A stretch of DNA of 64,000 nucleotides from positions 438,385 to 502,384 of the forward strand of contig NZ_LMXH01000001.1 in assembly GCF_001541095.1 (NCBI RefSeq), written 5' to 3'. The notes below the pieces were generated by a model. It saw nothing but the letters and a program-made list of their open reading frames with translations. It was not told the origin of the DNA and did not search any database. This stretch comes from Paenibacillus sp. FJAT-26967. GTDB taxonomy: Bacteria > Bacillota > Bacilli > Paenibacillales > NBRC-103111. Shown here piece after piece: positions 51,253 through 58,871 of the stretch. Positions within the stretch are counted from its first letter, which is position 1; the number at the start of each line of letters is the position of its first letter. A program made the position numbers and the translations under genes.

Positions 51253-52056
51253 ATGGCTTATCAATTAATTGCTCTCGACGTCGACGGCACCCTGCTGAAC
51301 GATGATTATTTATTAACGGAACGTACCCGGAATGCGGTAAGGGCTGTACATGAACAAGGAGGCCGGATCGTCCTCTGCACCGGAAGAGGTCCGGCAAGTG
51401 CAATTCCGGTTCTGGATGAGCTGGGTTTGGAAGGAACCGTTATTACCCATAACGGCGGAGCTACGATTCAAACTCCCGGGCTGGAGCTTCTGCATCAATA
51501 TGCATTCCCGGTTGCGCAGATCGCGGAAATGATTGATTACTGCCGCAAGCATGGGGTGCATTTTGATGTGTGCGCGCCGTTTGATATGTATGTGGAGCGC
51601 TGGTCCGAGGTGGAGCAGGCGATGTATAAGAAGTTTTTTGTGACCCCGCATCTTGTGGAGGATGTGACGGCTCTTGAAGTATCGCTTGTGAAATTTACTT
51701 TGTACAGCGCAGACCCTGCCGTGATGGATGCGGTAGAAAAGGATTGGAGCCTTTCGGGATTGTATGGTGAACTGAGAATGATCCGCAGCGGGGAACATTT
51801 TATCGATGTCATGCATGAACAAGCTACCAAAGGCAATGCGCTTCGCCGTTTGTGCGCTCAGCTGCAGGTCCATCCGGAACACGTTCTGGCCATCGGCAAT
51901 TATTACAATGATATAGAAATGCTTTCTTTTGCGGGTCTTGGGATTGCCATGGCGAATTCGCCTGCCGGAGTACTCGAACAAGCGGATGACAGCACGGCAT
52001 CCAATAATGAAGACGGCGTAGCTGAGGCATTGGAGAAACACATTTTAAACGGCTGA
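51253..52056 (+). CDS. Cof-type HAD-IIB phosphatase
   Basis: The 267-aa protein has HAD motif I LIALDVDGTLL (D9, D11), motif II LCTGRGP and motif III K in the KFTLYS region, with a IIB cap. Motif IV reads AIGNYYNDIEM: N replaces the usual first Asp. Members dephosphorylate sugar phosphates or flavin phosphates. ATG 51253 follows AGAAGGGAG; the longer frame from 51157 begins just after the AAGA repeat and has no site. Confidence 0.9.
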   Translation: MAYQLIALDVDGTLLNDDYLLTERTRNAVRAVHEQGGRIVLCTGRGPASAIPVLDELGLEGTVITHNGGATIQTPGLELLHQYAFPVAQIAEMIDYCRKHGVHFDVCAPFDMYVERWSEVEQAMYKKFFVTPHLVEDVTALEVSLVKFTLYSADPAVMDAVEKDWSLSGLYGELRMIRSGEHFIDVMHEQATKGNALRRLCAQLQVHPEHVLAIGNYYNDIEMLSFAGLGIAMANSPAGVLEQADDSTASNNEDGVAEALEKHILNG

Positions 52057-52101
52057 GAAGAAATGAAAAATAGAGTCTAATTAAGAAAGGCGGTGCTGCC
52101 A

Positions 52102-53604
52102 ATGGTTCAGTCTGGTGACACCCATAAAACCAAAGTTCTGCTTGCCATCATGGTCGTAACATTCTTGTCTTCGATAGAAGGCACAATCGTGTCCACAGCG
52201 ATCCCTCGTATTGTCGGTGATTTAGGCGGGATGGATCTTATGAGCTGGGTCGTATCAATTTACCTGCTTACCACTGCCGTAACCACGCCGATTTTCGGCA
52301 AATTGTCCGACTTGTACGGGCGCAAGAAAATTTTCGTTATCGGGACAGGGCTTTTTCTTATCGGTTCTATGTTGTGCGGTATTGCGCAGACGATGGAGCA
52401 GATGATTGTGTACCGTGCCCTGCAAGGCATTGGCGCCGGCGCCATTCTGCCGGTTACCATGATTATTGTCGGAGATATTTATTCTTTCGAGGAGCGTGCC
52501 AAAATTCAAGGCTGGATCAGCGGAATCTGGGGATTGTCCGGAATTCTGGGTCCACTGGCAGGCGGCCTGATGGTGGATTACGTTTCCTGGCGCTGGATTT
52601 TTTATTTTAACATTCCTTTCGGGATAGTCTCGATTGTACTGATTTCCGCTTATCTGCATGAAAGCAAGGTAAGAACGAAACGTCCGATTGATTATCCGGG
52701 GATTCTCAGTTTCACGGTCTTTACGACCGCGCTCATCTATGCTTTGCTCAGCGGCGGCAGCCAGTATGCCTGGAATTCGCCGGTGATTGTAGGTCTGTTC
52801 GTTATTTCGGCTGTTTTTCTTGTTATCTTTATTGCGGTTGAGAAAAAATCCCCCGAGCCCATGCTGCCGCTTGACTTGTTTAAGGACAAGCTGCTGACGC
52901 TGATTAACTCGGCAGGCTTCCTGCTGAGCGGGCTGCTGGTTGCCGTCACGATCTACTTGCCCCTGTGGGTACAAAGCGTAAACGGGGAGGGAGCGACAGG
53001 CTCCGGGCTCGCCCTGGTCCCGCTTTCCCTGTGCTGGACAGCCGGCGCGGCTTACGCGGGCCGGAAGTTCGTGAAACTGGGCGTCCGCACCACAGTTCTA
53101 ATCGGTGTGGCCGCTATTTCTCTGGGTTCTGTCGCCCTTGCATTCATGACGCCTGCTACTCCGTCCTGGATGCTGATCTTCTACACCGCACTGTTCGGAA
53201 TCGGCTTCGGGCTATGCTTCACAGCCTATACCATTACGATGCAGTCTGCCGTCGGCTGGCGTATGCGAGGGGTCGCGATGTCTTCGCATACGTTCATCCG
53301 TACGCTCGGCCAGACGCTCGGTATTGCTGTTTTTGGGATGCTGTATAACAATGCCTTGCACAAATATCAGGCGGCTCATCCCGATACGGTGGGCGGTCTT
53401 GATCTCAACAAGGTGATAGGAGCGGAAGGTCGTGCGACAATACCTCCCGAGTCCGCAGCAGGAGTTACAGAGCTGTTTGCGTTCGGATTGGAGCGGATTT
53501 TCATGTCTCTGCTTATCATTGCGGCGGCAAGCGTTCTACTCAGTTTGTTTCTGCCGCAGCGGTTTCATGTTGTTGAAGAGGAAGAAACTCCGGTTTCCGG
53601 TTAA
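52102..53604 (+). CDS. DHA2 (EmrB/QacA) MFS multidrug exporter
   Basis: A 500-aa protein with 14 predicted helices. Motif A GKLSDLYGRKKIFVIG, motif C GIWGLSGILGPLAGGLM and motif B YRALQGIGAGAILP are present, with SIEGTIVSTAIPRIVGDLGG in the first helix (the D1-type motif TIVxxALP). Such exporters expel cationic and neutral drugs. ATG 52102 follows AAAGGCGG; GTG 52093 is too close. It follows the HAD gene by 45 bases. Confidence 0.92.
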   Translation: MVQSGDTHKTKVLLAIMVVTFLSSIEGTIVSTAIPRIVGDLGGMDLMSWVVSIYLLTTAVTTPIFGKLSDLYGRKKIFVIGTGLFLIGSMLCGIAQTMEQMIVYRALQGIGAGAILPVTMIIVGDIYSFEERAKIQGWISGIWGLSGILGPLAGGLMVDYVSWRWIFYFNIPFGIVSIVLISAYLHESKVRTKRPIDYPGILSFTVFTTALIYALLSGGSQYAWNSPVIVGLFVISAVFLVIFIAVEKKSPEPMLPLDLFKDKLLTLINSAGFLLSGLLVAVTIYLPLWVQSVNGEGATGSGLALVPLSLCWTAGAAYAGRKFVKLGVRTTVLIGVAAISLGSVALAFMTPATPSWMLIFYTALFGIGFGLCFTAYTITMQSAVGWRMRGVAMSSHTFIRTLGQTLGIAVFGMLYNNALHKYQAAHPDTVGGLDLNKVIGAEGRATIPPESAAGVTELFAFGLERIFMSLLIIAAASVLLSLFLPQRFHVVEEEETPVSG

Positions 53605-53617
53605 GATTGCACGACCC

Positions 53618-53653
53618 AAGGCTTCTCCATGTTTTCGTGGAGGAGCTTTTTTT
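53618..53653 (+). terminator. terminator of the DHA2 exporter gene
   Basis: AAGGCTTCTCCATG pairs with CGTGGAGGAGCTT followed by seven T. Confidence 0.8.
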
Positions 53654-53818
53654 AATTGAAGCTAAGATGTCCCTGCATGTACTTGCGGTCTAAACGGATT
53701 GGAAGTCATCACATATATTCCCGGTGAACGGGATATTCTACTTACTGACAATGATCCGGGAAAAGCCGGGCACGTTGGCTTTCATCGTCCGGGAATACCG
53801 ATAAGGGAGGCAGAGCGA

Positions 53819-54865
53819 ATGGCCCATATTGTACTAAGACCCGACTTGAAAACGGCGGGCGGAGAAGTTACGGAAATATTGGTTGACGGCCGTTTTGCCG
53901 GAATTATCAGTTTGGTTTACCGTGAAGGGGAGCGGATGGCCGGGGGTATTCAGCTTGAAGATGTGGAGCTAACGCCTGAGGATAAGCACGAAGTGGATAT
54001 TTTTATGCGTGATTATATCCAGTGGCAGGTAGATGCCCTCAATATCCGCGAATGTGATATTGTACTGACTTATGGCAGTTACGACTTGATTATCGGTACA
54101 CCGGAGAATGACTCGGATACGGAAGCCGCTTATACGGACGATGAAACGGAACTCGAATGGACCCGGGATGATTTAGAATATGAAGATTATGAACAAGACG
54201 GGCTGGAAGACCTTAGTATGGTGGAAAAAGACCATGCAGCCGCCTACGATGCCGAGCCTGACTATGAACTGGTACTTATAGAAGAAAACCGGGGCCGAGT
54301 CCGCTATCAGTTGTTTGATCCGGGTTCGCGCCTTGTGGCGGAGGCCTCATGCCGGATTTACGGTACAGAAGCCGTATGTATGCTGGATTGGGTCTTCGAT
54401 CCTCTGGAAGAGGAGATGGAGCTGGCCTCCAATCTGATCGTAGCCGATTTCCAGGAGGAGGAGACGGAGAATTTCCTGTTCCACAGCCGGTTCGACGGAG
54501 AAATTGTAGACACGCTCGAAATTTCGCTGGAAGAATTCGATGCGGATGAGCTGGATGCGGAAGGGGATGAGTTCTCTGTCATCTTATCTCGCGATGATGG
54601 GGATACACTGACCTATGAAATATACGATCAGGAGTATGGCGGGCTTCCGGTGGGAATTGCCACGATTGATGTCAGCGAAGCCGATTGTACAGGATTTATC
54701 GACTTTAGTCAGACCGATAATTCGCGGGAGCGTCAAGTGATTGCCGGGCTGCTGATGGAGGAGCTGGATAAAGAGCAGGAATATGATTCCTTGCATATTT
54801 CGATGCTGTACCGGAATAAGCTGATCGATGAAATTATGTTCGAGAACATCCCGGTTCACCATTAA
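53819..54865 (+). CDS. hypothetical acidic protein with three repeated modules
   Basis: The 348-aa protein is not of a family I know and is very acidic (D/E-rich linkers such as EYEDYEQDGLEDL). Three segments of about 85-90 residues share a beta-rich, mixed pattern: from the start to about 100, about 160-250, and about 258-345. Each begins with a Y/F-x-L/V-x-L pair, then a D...G...A turn, and ends in a helix with L and then an F/Y-D/E strand. ATG 53819 follows AAGGGAGG. A TTG at 53699 would add 40 residues but lacks a good site. No signal peptide. Confidence 0.75.
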   Translation: MAHIVLRPDLKTAGGEVTEILVDGRFAGIISLVYREGERMAGGIQLEDVELTPEDKHEVDIFMRDYIQWQVDALNIRECDIVLTYGSYDLIIGTPENDSDTEAAYTDDETELEWTRDDLEYEDYEQDGLEDLSMVEKDHAAAYDAEPDYELVLIEENRGRVRYQLFDPGSRLVAEASCRIYGTEAVCMLDWVFDPLEEEMELASNLIVADFQEEETENFLFHSRFDGEIVDTLEISLEEFDADELDAEGDEFSVILSRDDGDTLTYEIYDQEYGGLPVGIATIDVSEADCTGFIDFSQTDNSRERQVIAGLLMEELDKEQEYDSLHISMLYRNKLIDEIMFENIPVHH

Positions 54866-54875
54866 CTGCATAAAC

Positions 54876-54913
54876 AAGAAGCAAGGGTCATGAAGAGACC
54901 CTTGCTTCTTTTG
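54876..54913. terminator. bidirectional terminator between the acidic protein and trxA
   Basis: AAGAAGCAAGGGTC pairs with GACCCTTGCTTCTT, with a T run on the plus side. Confidence 0.85.
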
Positions 54914-54940
54914 ATTGGTGCATTCATTTTATTTCATTAT

Positions 54941-55258
54941 TTATTTGTGCTCGTTTACGAGTGCTTTGAGTGTCTGTATAGATTGCACACCTACAAACGA
55001 TTTCACTTCCGTACCGTTCTTAAACAATTTCAAAGTAGGGATGCTCATAACTCCGAATTTAGACGGTGTTTCCGGGTTGTCGTCCACGTTCATTTTAGCG
55101 ATGGTGACAGCTTCTCCGGCTTCAGCATTCAATTCATCCAGAATAGGGCTCTGCATTTTGCAAGGACCGCACCAAGGTGCCCAGAAGTCGACAAGTACAA
55201 GGTCGTTGCCGGCGAGTGTTTCCTGGAAATTCTGATCGTTAATTGTAATCAAAGACAT
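54941..55258 (-). CDS. trxA: thioredoxin
   Basis: A 105-aa thioredoxin of the standard type: VDFWAPWCGPCKMQ with C30 and C33, and VMSIPTLKLFKNG with the cis-proline. It reduces protein disulfides and feeds tpx and ribonucleotide reductase. ATG follows GGAGGGATACC. The upstream region (55259-55494) holds two dyads and a GTTAAC pair that also occurs upstream of the XRE genes. Confidence 0.97.
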   Translation of the reverse strand: MSLITINDQNFQETLAGNDLVLVDFWAPWCGPCKMQSPILDELNAEAGEAVTIAKMNVDDNPETPSKFGVMSIPTLKLFKNGTEVKSFVGVQSIQTLKALVNEHK

Positions 55259-55332
55259 AGGTATCCCTCCGTTTATCGATATTATTTATCTAAAAAGCTC
55301 CTTAACCTATGCGGCACTTATGCCTTATAGGC

Positions 55333-55348
55333 GTTAACCGAAGTTAAC
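55333..55348. promoter_or_regulatory. GTTAAC-N4-GTTAAC element upstream of trxA
   Basis: GTTAAC-CGAA-GTTAAC, two palindromic hexamers 4 bases apart. The same layout (GTAAAC-ATTA-GTTAAC) lies in both XRE promoters. Confidence 0.5.
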
Positions 55349-55372
55349 GGGGAGGCGTTTTATAAAAAGAAA

Positions 55373-55422
55373 AACTGTAACTATTTAAGTTACTTATATC
55401 TATCATATTAAATATTACAGTT
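55373..55422. repeat. AT-rich inverted repeat upstream of trxA and the 89-aa gene
   Basis: AACTGTAA-C-TATTTAA (55373-55388) pairs with TTAAATATTACAGTT (55408-55422), 15 bp with one bulge. A smaller dyad GTAACT/AGTTAC lies across the left arm (55378-55394). Confidence 0.6.
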
Positions 55423-55494
55423 AAAAATGTCAAGACCAACTTTCCACATTCGACATTTTCAGTCATAATCGAAGTGGAAGGAAGTGGAACGTAT

Positions 55495-55764
55495 ATGAGT
55501 GTCCTGCAAAATGAATTGACACATCTTATCTTCCTCGCGGAGGTAGTTCTTACCGCACGTAAGAAAGATTTGATGGAAGAGACGCTGCAGTGTCTGCTGT
55601 ATGTGATCAAATCGCTGCCTGAGGTAGAAGTTCCGGATTCTGTAGGGGACCAAATCGCACAGCTGACACAGAGGATAGAAGATCGTTTGCGTCAGGAGAA
55701 CGAACGGATTCAAGAAATCCACGCCAACATTGCACATACAAACAGGCCAGCCCCTTCCAGATAG
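55495..55764 (+). CDS. hypothetical protein, 89 aa
   Basis: A small protein with a helical look (SVLQNELTHLIFLAEVVLTARKKDLMEETLQ in key parts) and a charged tail QRIEDRLRQENERIQEIHA. I do not recognise it. ATG 55495 follows AAGGAAGTGGA. It ends at a terminator (55751-55778). Its last codons occur again as a degraded copy at 56427-56450, showing it bordered the duplicated segment. Confidence 0.7.
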   Translation: MSVLQNELTHLIFLAEVVLTARKKDLMEETLQCLLYVIKSLPEVEVPDSVGDQIAQLTQRIEDRLRQENERIQEIHANIAHTNRPAPSR

Positions 55765-55778
55765 AAGGGGTATTTTTT
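55751..55778 (+). terminator. terminator of the 89-aa gene
   Basis: CCCCTTC/GAAGGGG hairpin followed by TATTTTTT. Confidence 0.75.
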
Positions 55779-55794
55779 GTACCTATAATGAGAC

Positions 55795-55838
55795 AATCCC
55801 TCTGTATACGGATACGTTAAATCCGCCCAGAGGGATTG
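55795..55838 (-). terminator. hairpin after XRE gene A
   Basis: AATCCCTCTG pairs with CAGAGGGATT; the same hairpin follows XRE gene B at 56498-56539. It lacks a strong T run. Confidence 0.5.
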
Positions 55839-55872
55839 ATCATGTCCAGCCGTTATGCAGCATTGCTTAAGT

Positions 55873-56268
55873 CTAAGAACCAGATTCGGAATCGGATGGT
55901 TTGTTACGTTCTTTCCAGAACAAGGCGCTGAGCATACGCTCAATCCATTCCTTATCCATATCGGTCAGTTCGATACCGTCAAATATAAGATCATTGTCAT
56001 GCAGAAATCTCCGCAGATTAACGGGCGTCTTGGGTAAGAGCACCTCAGCATCCGGAGATTCCAGGTAACCTGCGATCGTCATTAGATCCGCATAAGGAAT
56101 ATTAAGGCCTTCGGACAGCTTCATTAACACCTCGGGAGAGGGGACATTACGGTTTCCGTTCTCCAACTGCGAAATATAACCGGCTGAAACGCCTGAGCGG
56201 TCCGCCAATTCACGAATCGTGTACCCTTTAAGTTTGCGGAGATCTCTGAGTTTATCATAGAAAAACAT
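55873..56268 (-). CDS. XRE family regulator, copy A
   Basis: A 131-aa protein with an N-terminal XRE helix-turn-helix: LRDLRKLKGYTIRELADRSGVSAGYISQLENG and then PSPEVLMKLSEGLNIPYADLM. The C-terminal 55 residues are a helical dimer-type domain ending in DKEWIERMLSALFW. It differs from copy B at about 15 of 131 positions, mostly in the linker at residues 63-82. ATG 56268 follows CAGGTG. The promoter is TTGAAA-N17-TATGAT, followed by a GTTAAC-type element, so autorepression is likely. Confidence 0.92.
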   Translation of the reverse strand: MFFYDKLRDLRKLKGYTIRELADRSGVSAGYISQLENGNRNVPSPEVLMKLSEGLNIPYADLMTIAGYLESPDAEVLLPKTPVNLRRFLHDNDLIFDGIELTDMDKEWIERMLSALFWKERNKPSDSESGS

Positions 56269-56288
56269 AGGCAAGCACCTGCGATCTG

Positions 56289-56304
56289 GTAAACATTAGT
56301 TAAC
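56289..56304. promoter_or_regulatory. candidate operator of XRE gene A
   Basis: GTAAAC-ATTA-GTTAAC just downstream of the -10; identical in XRE gene B (56992-57007). Confidence 0.6.
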
Positions 56305-56310
56305 ATTTTT

Positions 56311-56339
56311 ATCATATCAGGGAAAATAAGGTTTTTCAA
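56311..56339 (-). promoter_or_regulatory. promoter of XRE gene A
   Basis: TTGAAA at 56339-56334, 17 bases, TATGAT at 56316-56311 on the minus strand. Confidence 0.75.
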
Positions 56340-56575
56340 TTGGTTAACGGAAGGAAGCAGAACCGGAATAATGATTGCAAAAGTAAATTCGTTTGTTTCC
56401 ATCAGTGAAATAAAATGATAGAATGTCAACATAGCGCATACAAACAGCCGTCCCCTTTGACAGACAGCAAGGGCCTTTTTATGCTTGTAATTAGACAATC
56501 CCTCTGGAGTTGGATACGTTGATCCGTTGCAGAGGGATTGTTCATGTTAAGCAGCTATGCAGGATTGCATGAGGT

Positions 56576-56971
56576 CTAAGAGTCCGATTCGGAATCGGAC
56601 GGTCTGTTCCGTTGTTTCCAGAACAAAGCACTGAGCATACGCTCCATCCATTCCTTGTCCACATCGGTCAGTCGGATACCATCAAAAATAAGATCATTGT
56701 CGTGTAGAAATCTCCGCAGATTAACAGGAGTCCTCGATAAGAGCTCCTTAGCCTCCGGAGCTTCGAGATAGCCGGCAATCTTCATTAAATCCGCATAAGG
56801 AATGTTAAGTCCTTCAGACAGTTTCATTAATACATCCGGGGAAGGTGCATTGCGATTCCCGTTCTCGAGTTGTGAAATATAGCCAGCGGATACACCTGAG
56901 CGGTCAGCTAGTTCGCGGATTGTGTATCCTTTAAGCTTGCGGAGATCTCTGAGTTTATCATAGAAAAACAT
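56576..56971 (-). CDS. XRE family regulator, copy B
   Basis: The 131-aa paralog of copy A. The DNA-recognition part (GYTIRELADRSGVSAGYIS) is identical in both, so they should read the same operator; differences cluster in the linker (residues 63-82) and near the C-terminus. ATG 56971 follows CAGGTG. Promoter TTGAAA-N17-TATGAT at 57042-57014 and the same GTAAAC-ATTA-GTTAAC element. It is divergent from the 68-aa XRE gene, whose promoter ends unit B. Confidence 0.92.
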   Translation of the reverse strand: MFFYDKLRDLRKLKGYTIRELADRSGVSAGYISQLENGNRNAPSPDVLMKLSEGLNIPYADLMKIAGYLEAPEAKELLSRTPVNLRRFLHDNDLIFDGIRLTDVDKEWMERMLSALFWKQRNRPSDSESDS

Positions 56972-56991
56972 AAGAAAACACCTGCGATCTG

Positions 56992-57007
56992 GTAAACATT
57001 AGTTAAC
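56992..57007. promoter_or_regulatory. candidate operator of XRE gene B
   Basis: GTAAAC-ATTA-GTTAAC just downstream of the -10 of XRE gene B. Confidence 0.6.
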
Positions 57008-57013
57008 AAATTT

Positions 57014-57042
57014 ATCATAGCAGGGAAAATAAGGTTTTTCAA
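57014..57042 (-). promoter_or_regulatory. promoter of XRE gene B
   Basis: TTGAAA at 57042-57037, 17 bases, TATGAT at 57019-57014 on the minus strand. Confidence 0.75.
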
Positions 57043-57099
57043 TTGTTAAAGGGAAAGAAGCAGGACAAGATCTTTGATTTCTATAGTAAATTTATGTGT

Positions 57100-57127
57100 T
57101 TGCAACAGTGAAATAAAATGATAGAAT
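57100..57127 (+). promoter_or_regulatory. promoter of the 68-aa XRE gene
   Basis: TTGCAA, 16 bases, TAGAAT. Because the -10 overlaps the ATG at 57126, translation must start further down, at GTG 57162. A relic of this promoter ends unit A (56405-56424). Confidence 0.6.
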
Positions 57128-57161
57128 GGAATTTATTAGGAAGTGGAAAAGAGGGGACGCT

Positions 57162-57368
57162 GTGCGAATTACCGCTAAATCGGAGGAACTTATTCGTAGA
57201 AGAATGCTGCTGGGCTTGACTCAAAGAGAATTAGCCAGACAAACGGGGCTTAGCCATGCCTATATCTCGCTGGTTGAGAGATCGATGAAATCGATCGGCC
57301 CCGGCGCTGCCAAGCGCCTCAGCAGCGTTCTCGGTAAACCGGTTGAAGAGCTGTTTACTATTCAATAA
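57162..57368 (+). CDS. small XRE family regulator, 68 aa
   Basis: Only a helix-turn-helix domain: ELIRRRMLLGLTQRELARQTGLSHAYISLVER, then GAAKRLSSVLGKPVEELF. GTG 57162 is chosen because the promoter -10 overlaps the only ATG (57126) and AGAGGGGAC precedes the GTG. It is divergent from XRE gene B. Its size matches small phage-type or Cro-like repressors; the targets are unknown. Confidence 0.85.
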   Translation: MRITAKSEELIRRRMLLGLTQRELARQTGLSHAYISLVERSMKSIGPGAAKRLSSVLGKPVEELFTIQ

Positions 57369-57467
57369 TGATAAAAAGCGATGCGGGCCGGGACAGCCTG
57401 CATCGCTTTTCTTATGTAGTGATTCTTTTTAGAGCCGTGTCCATTGATCTTCTATGTACGCTGTTTA

Positions 57468-58604
57468 TTAGGCTCCAAAACGGACGACCTTGTTCTTGCC
57501 GGTTGTTTTGGCTTTGTACATGGCTTCATCCGCCTGCTTAACGAGCTGCTGCGCAGTACTGCCCTTCTTGAAGCTGCTGTATCCCATGCTGACGGTCACA
57601 ATAGTCTCTTCCTCAATGCGTCTGCGTATATTCTCGGCCAGCTTAGCCGGCGAAGTGTCAGGATCTGTGATAAGCACGACAAGCTCTTCTCCGCCATAGC
57701 GTCCCACGATTCCGCTGTCCTCCGCTTCCTGTTGCATGATGAGCGCGACCTGCTTGAGCATCTCATCCCCCATATGATGTCCTTTGGTATCATTAAGTTT
57801 CTTGAAATTGTCGATGTCGCTGAACAGAACGGCTACTTTCTTATTGAGCCGGATATACTGGGCAACCCGCTTGTCAAAATATTTGCGGTTGTATACTTTA
57901 GTTAGTCCGTCAGTAATGGAGGATTGGTAGATCGCCTGCATAAGTTCAACAATACGGTCAAACAAAAGAAGAAAAAGAATGCATATGTACCCGATGGGGA
58001 GAAACCATTCCGCAAGCGTCAGCCACTTATGTTCACCTGCGAACATGTAGGTGTTAATGGTATGAGCCGTCTGCTTGGCGAAGAAGATGGTCATGATCGT
58101 TTGAAATTTGCCCTGCTGCCCGACCATCGGTGTGATCATATAGGCGCACAGAAAGATTAAGACGAACATATAGAGGTTGATAGGCAGATCGGCAAGTAAG
58201 GCTGCCTGCTGCGCATTGCCGTCCGTTGTGGGATAGAAATGAAAGACGGACACGCCAAGTGCCAGAACAATGAGCCCGTAGAAATAAATATACTGGCGTC
58301 TTTTAGTCGGATTATAGAGCTGATAAATGCCCAGATTAACCATGACGAAAGATACCGCCTGCAGAAGGTCGTCGATGAATCCCGTCAGATCGTTCAATCC
58401 TCCGGTTGCTTGCCAGTAAAGCCGCAGCATATTATGGACCAGCATGAGAATGATGGAGAGCGTCATAGAAAAATAAGCTTTTTTACGACGGGTATAGTAG
58501 AGTCTTCCAGAAATAAACAGCATAAGAGCTAGAATCACAAGGATCATAGAGGTGGCGGTATCGGGCCCCCATACTTCAATCGGCGCATTCCACAAGATTA
58601 ACAT
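57468..58604 (-). CDS. membrane GGDEF protein (diguanylate cyclase)
   Basis: A 378-aa protein with seven to eight N-terminal helices (residues 18-215), resembling a membrane sensor domain, and a GGDEF domain with LTKVYNRKYF, FSDIDNFKKLND and the signature GGEEL at 304-308 in place of GGEEF. There is no RxxD inhibitory site upstream of it. It should make cyclic di-GMP if active. ATG 58604 is one base from GGAGGA; TTG at 58595 has better spacing and may be the true start. Confidence 0.9.
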   Translation of the reverse strand: MLILWNAPIEVWGPDTATSMILVILALMLFISGRLYYTRRKKAYFSMTLSIILMLVHNMLRLYWQATGGLNDLTGFIDDLLQAVSFVMVNLGIYQLYNPTKRRQYIYFYGLIVLALGVSVFHFYPTTDGNAQQAALLADLPINLYMFVLIFLCAYMITPMVGQQGKFQTIMTIFFAKQTAHTINTYMFAGEHKWLTLAEWFLPIGYICILFLLLFDRIVELMQAIYQSSITDGLTKVYNRKYFDKRVAQYIRLNKKVAVLFSDIDNFKKLNDTKGHHMGDEMLKQVALIMQQEAEDSGIVGRYGGEELVVLITDPDTSPAKLAENIRRRIEEETIVTVSMGYSSFKKGSTAQQLVKQADEAMYKAKTTGKNKVVRFGA

Positions 58605-58672
58605 TCCTCCGGTTTAATCCGTTCCAGATAACGGAAAAAGTCAAATGTACGTTCGTATTTCCAGCTGCTCTC

Positions 58673-58681
58673 ATTATAGCA
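58673..58681 (-). promoter_or_regulatory. extended -10 promoter of the GGDEF gene
   Basis: On the minus strand TGC-TATAAT, an extended -10. CGAACGTACATTTG (58655-58642) downstream of it resembles a LexA box. The rest of the 268-base gap to the GT4 gene shows no other feature. Confidence 0.5.
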
Positions 58682-58871
58682 AAAACCTAATTGCAGCAAA
58701 ATAGGCTTCTTTCCAAAATGTTACATTCCGTTGATAAGTCTATACGTTCAGCAGATGGTGTTCCCTTTTCTATTGATCCTGCAGCAGGTACAATAAGAAG
58801 AGGTCCAGCGTATCATGATAGAAGCTACAGCTGCACAGAAAAGGCCGCAATAGGAGCAGGAGTGTGCATCA

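Larger units (their letters stand above)
55725..56425. repeat. tandem duplication unit A (703-bp period)
   Basis: Includes the end of the 89-aa gene, a terminator, an XRE gene on the minus strand and its promoter. Every landmark recurs 702-703 bases later in unit B (56427-57127). Confidence 0.85.
56427..57127. repeat. tandem duplication unit B (703-bp period)
   Basis: Begins with a degraded copy of the end of the 89-aa gene (CAACAT-GC-CATACAAACAG) and of its terminator, then XRE gene B and its promoter, ending at the -10 of the 68-aa XRE gene. Confidence 0.85.
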
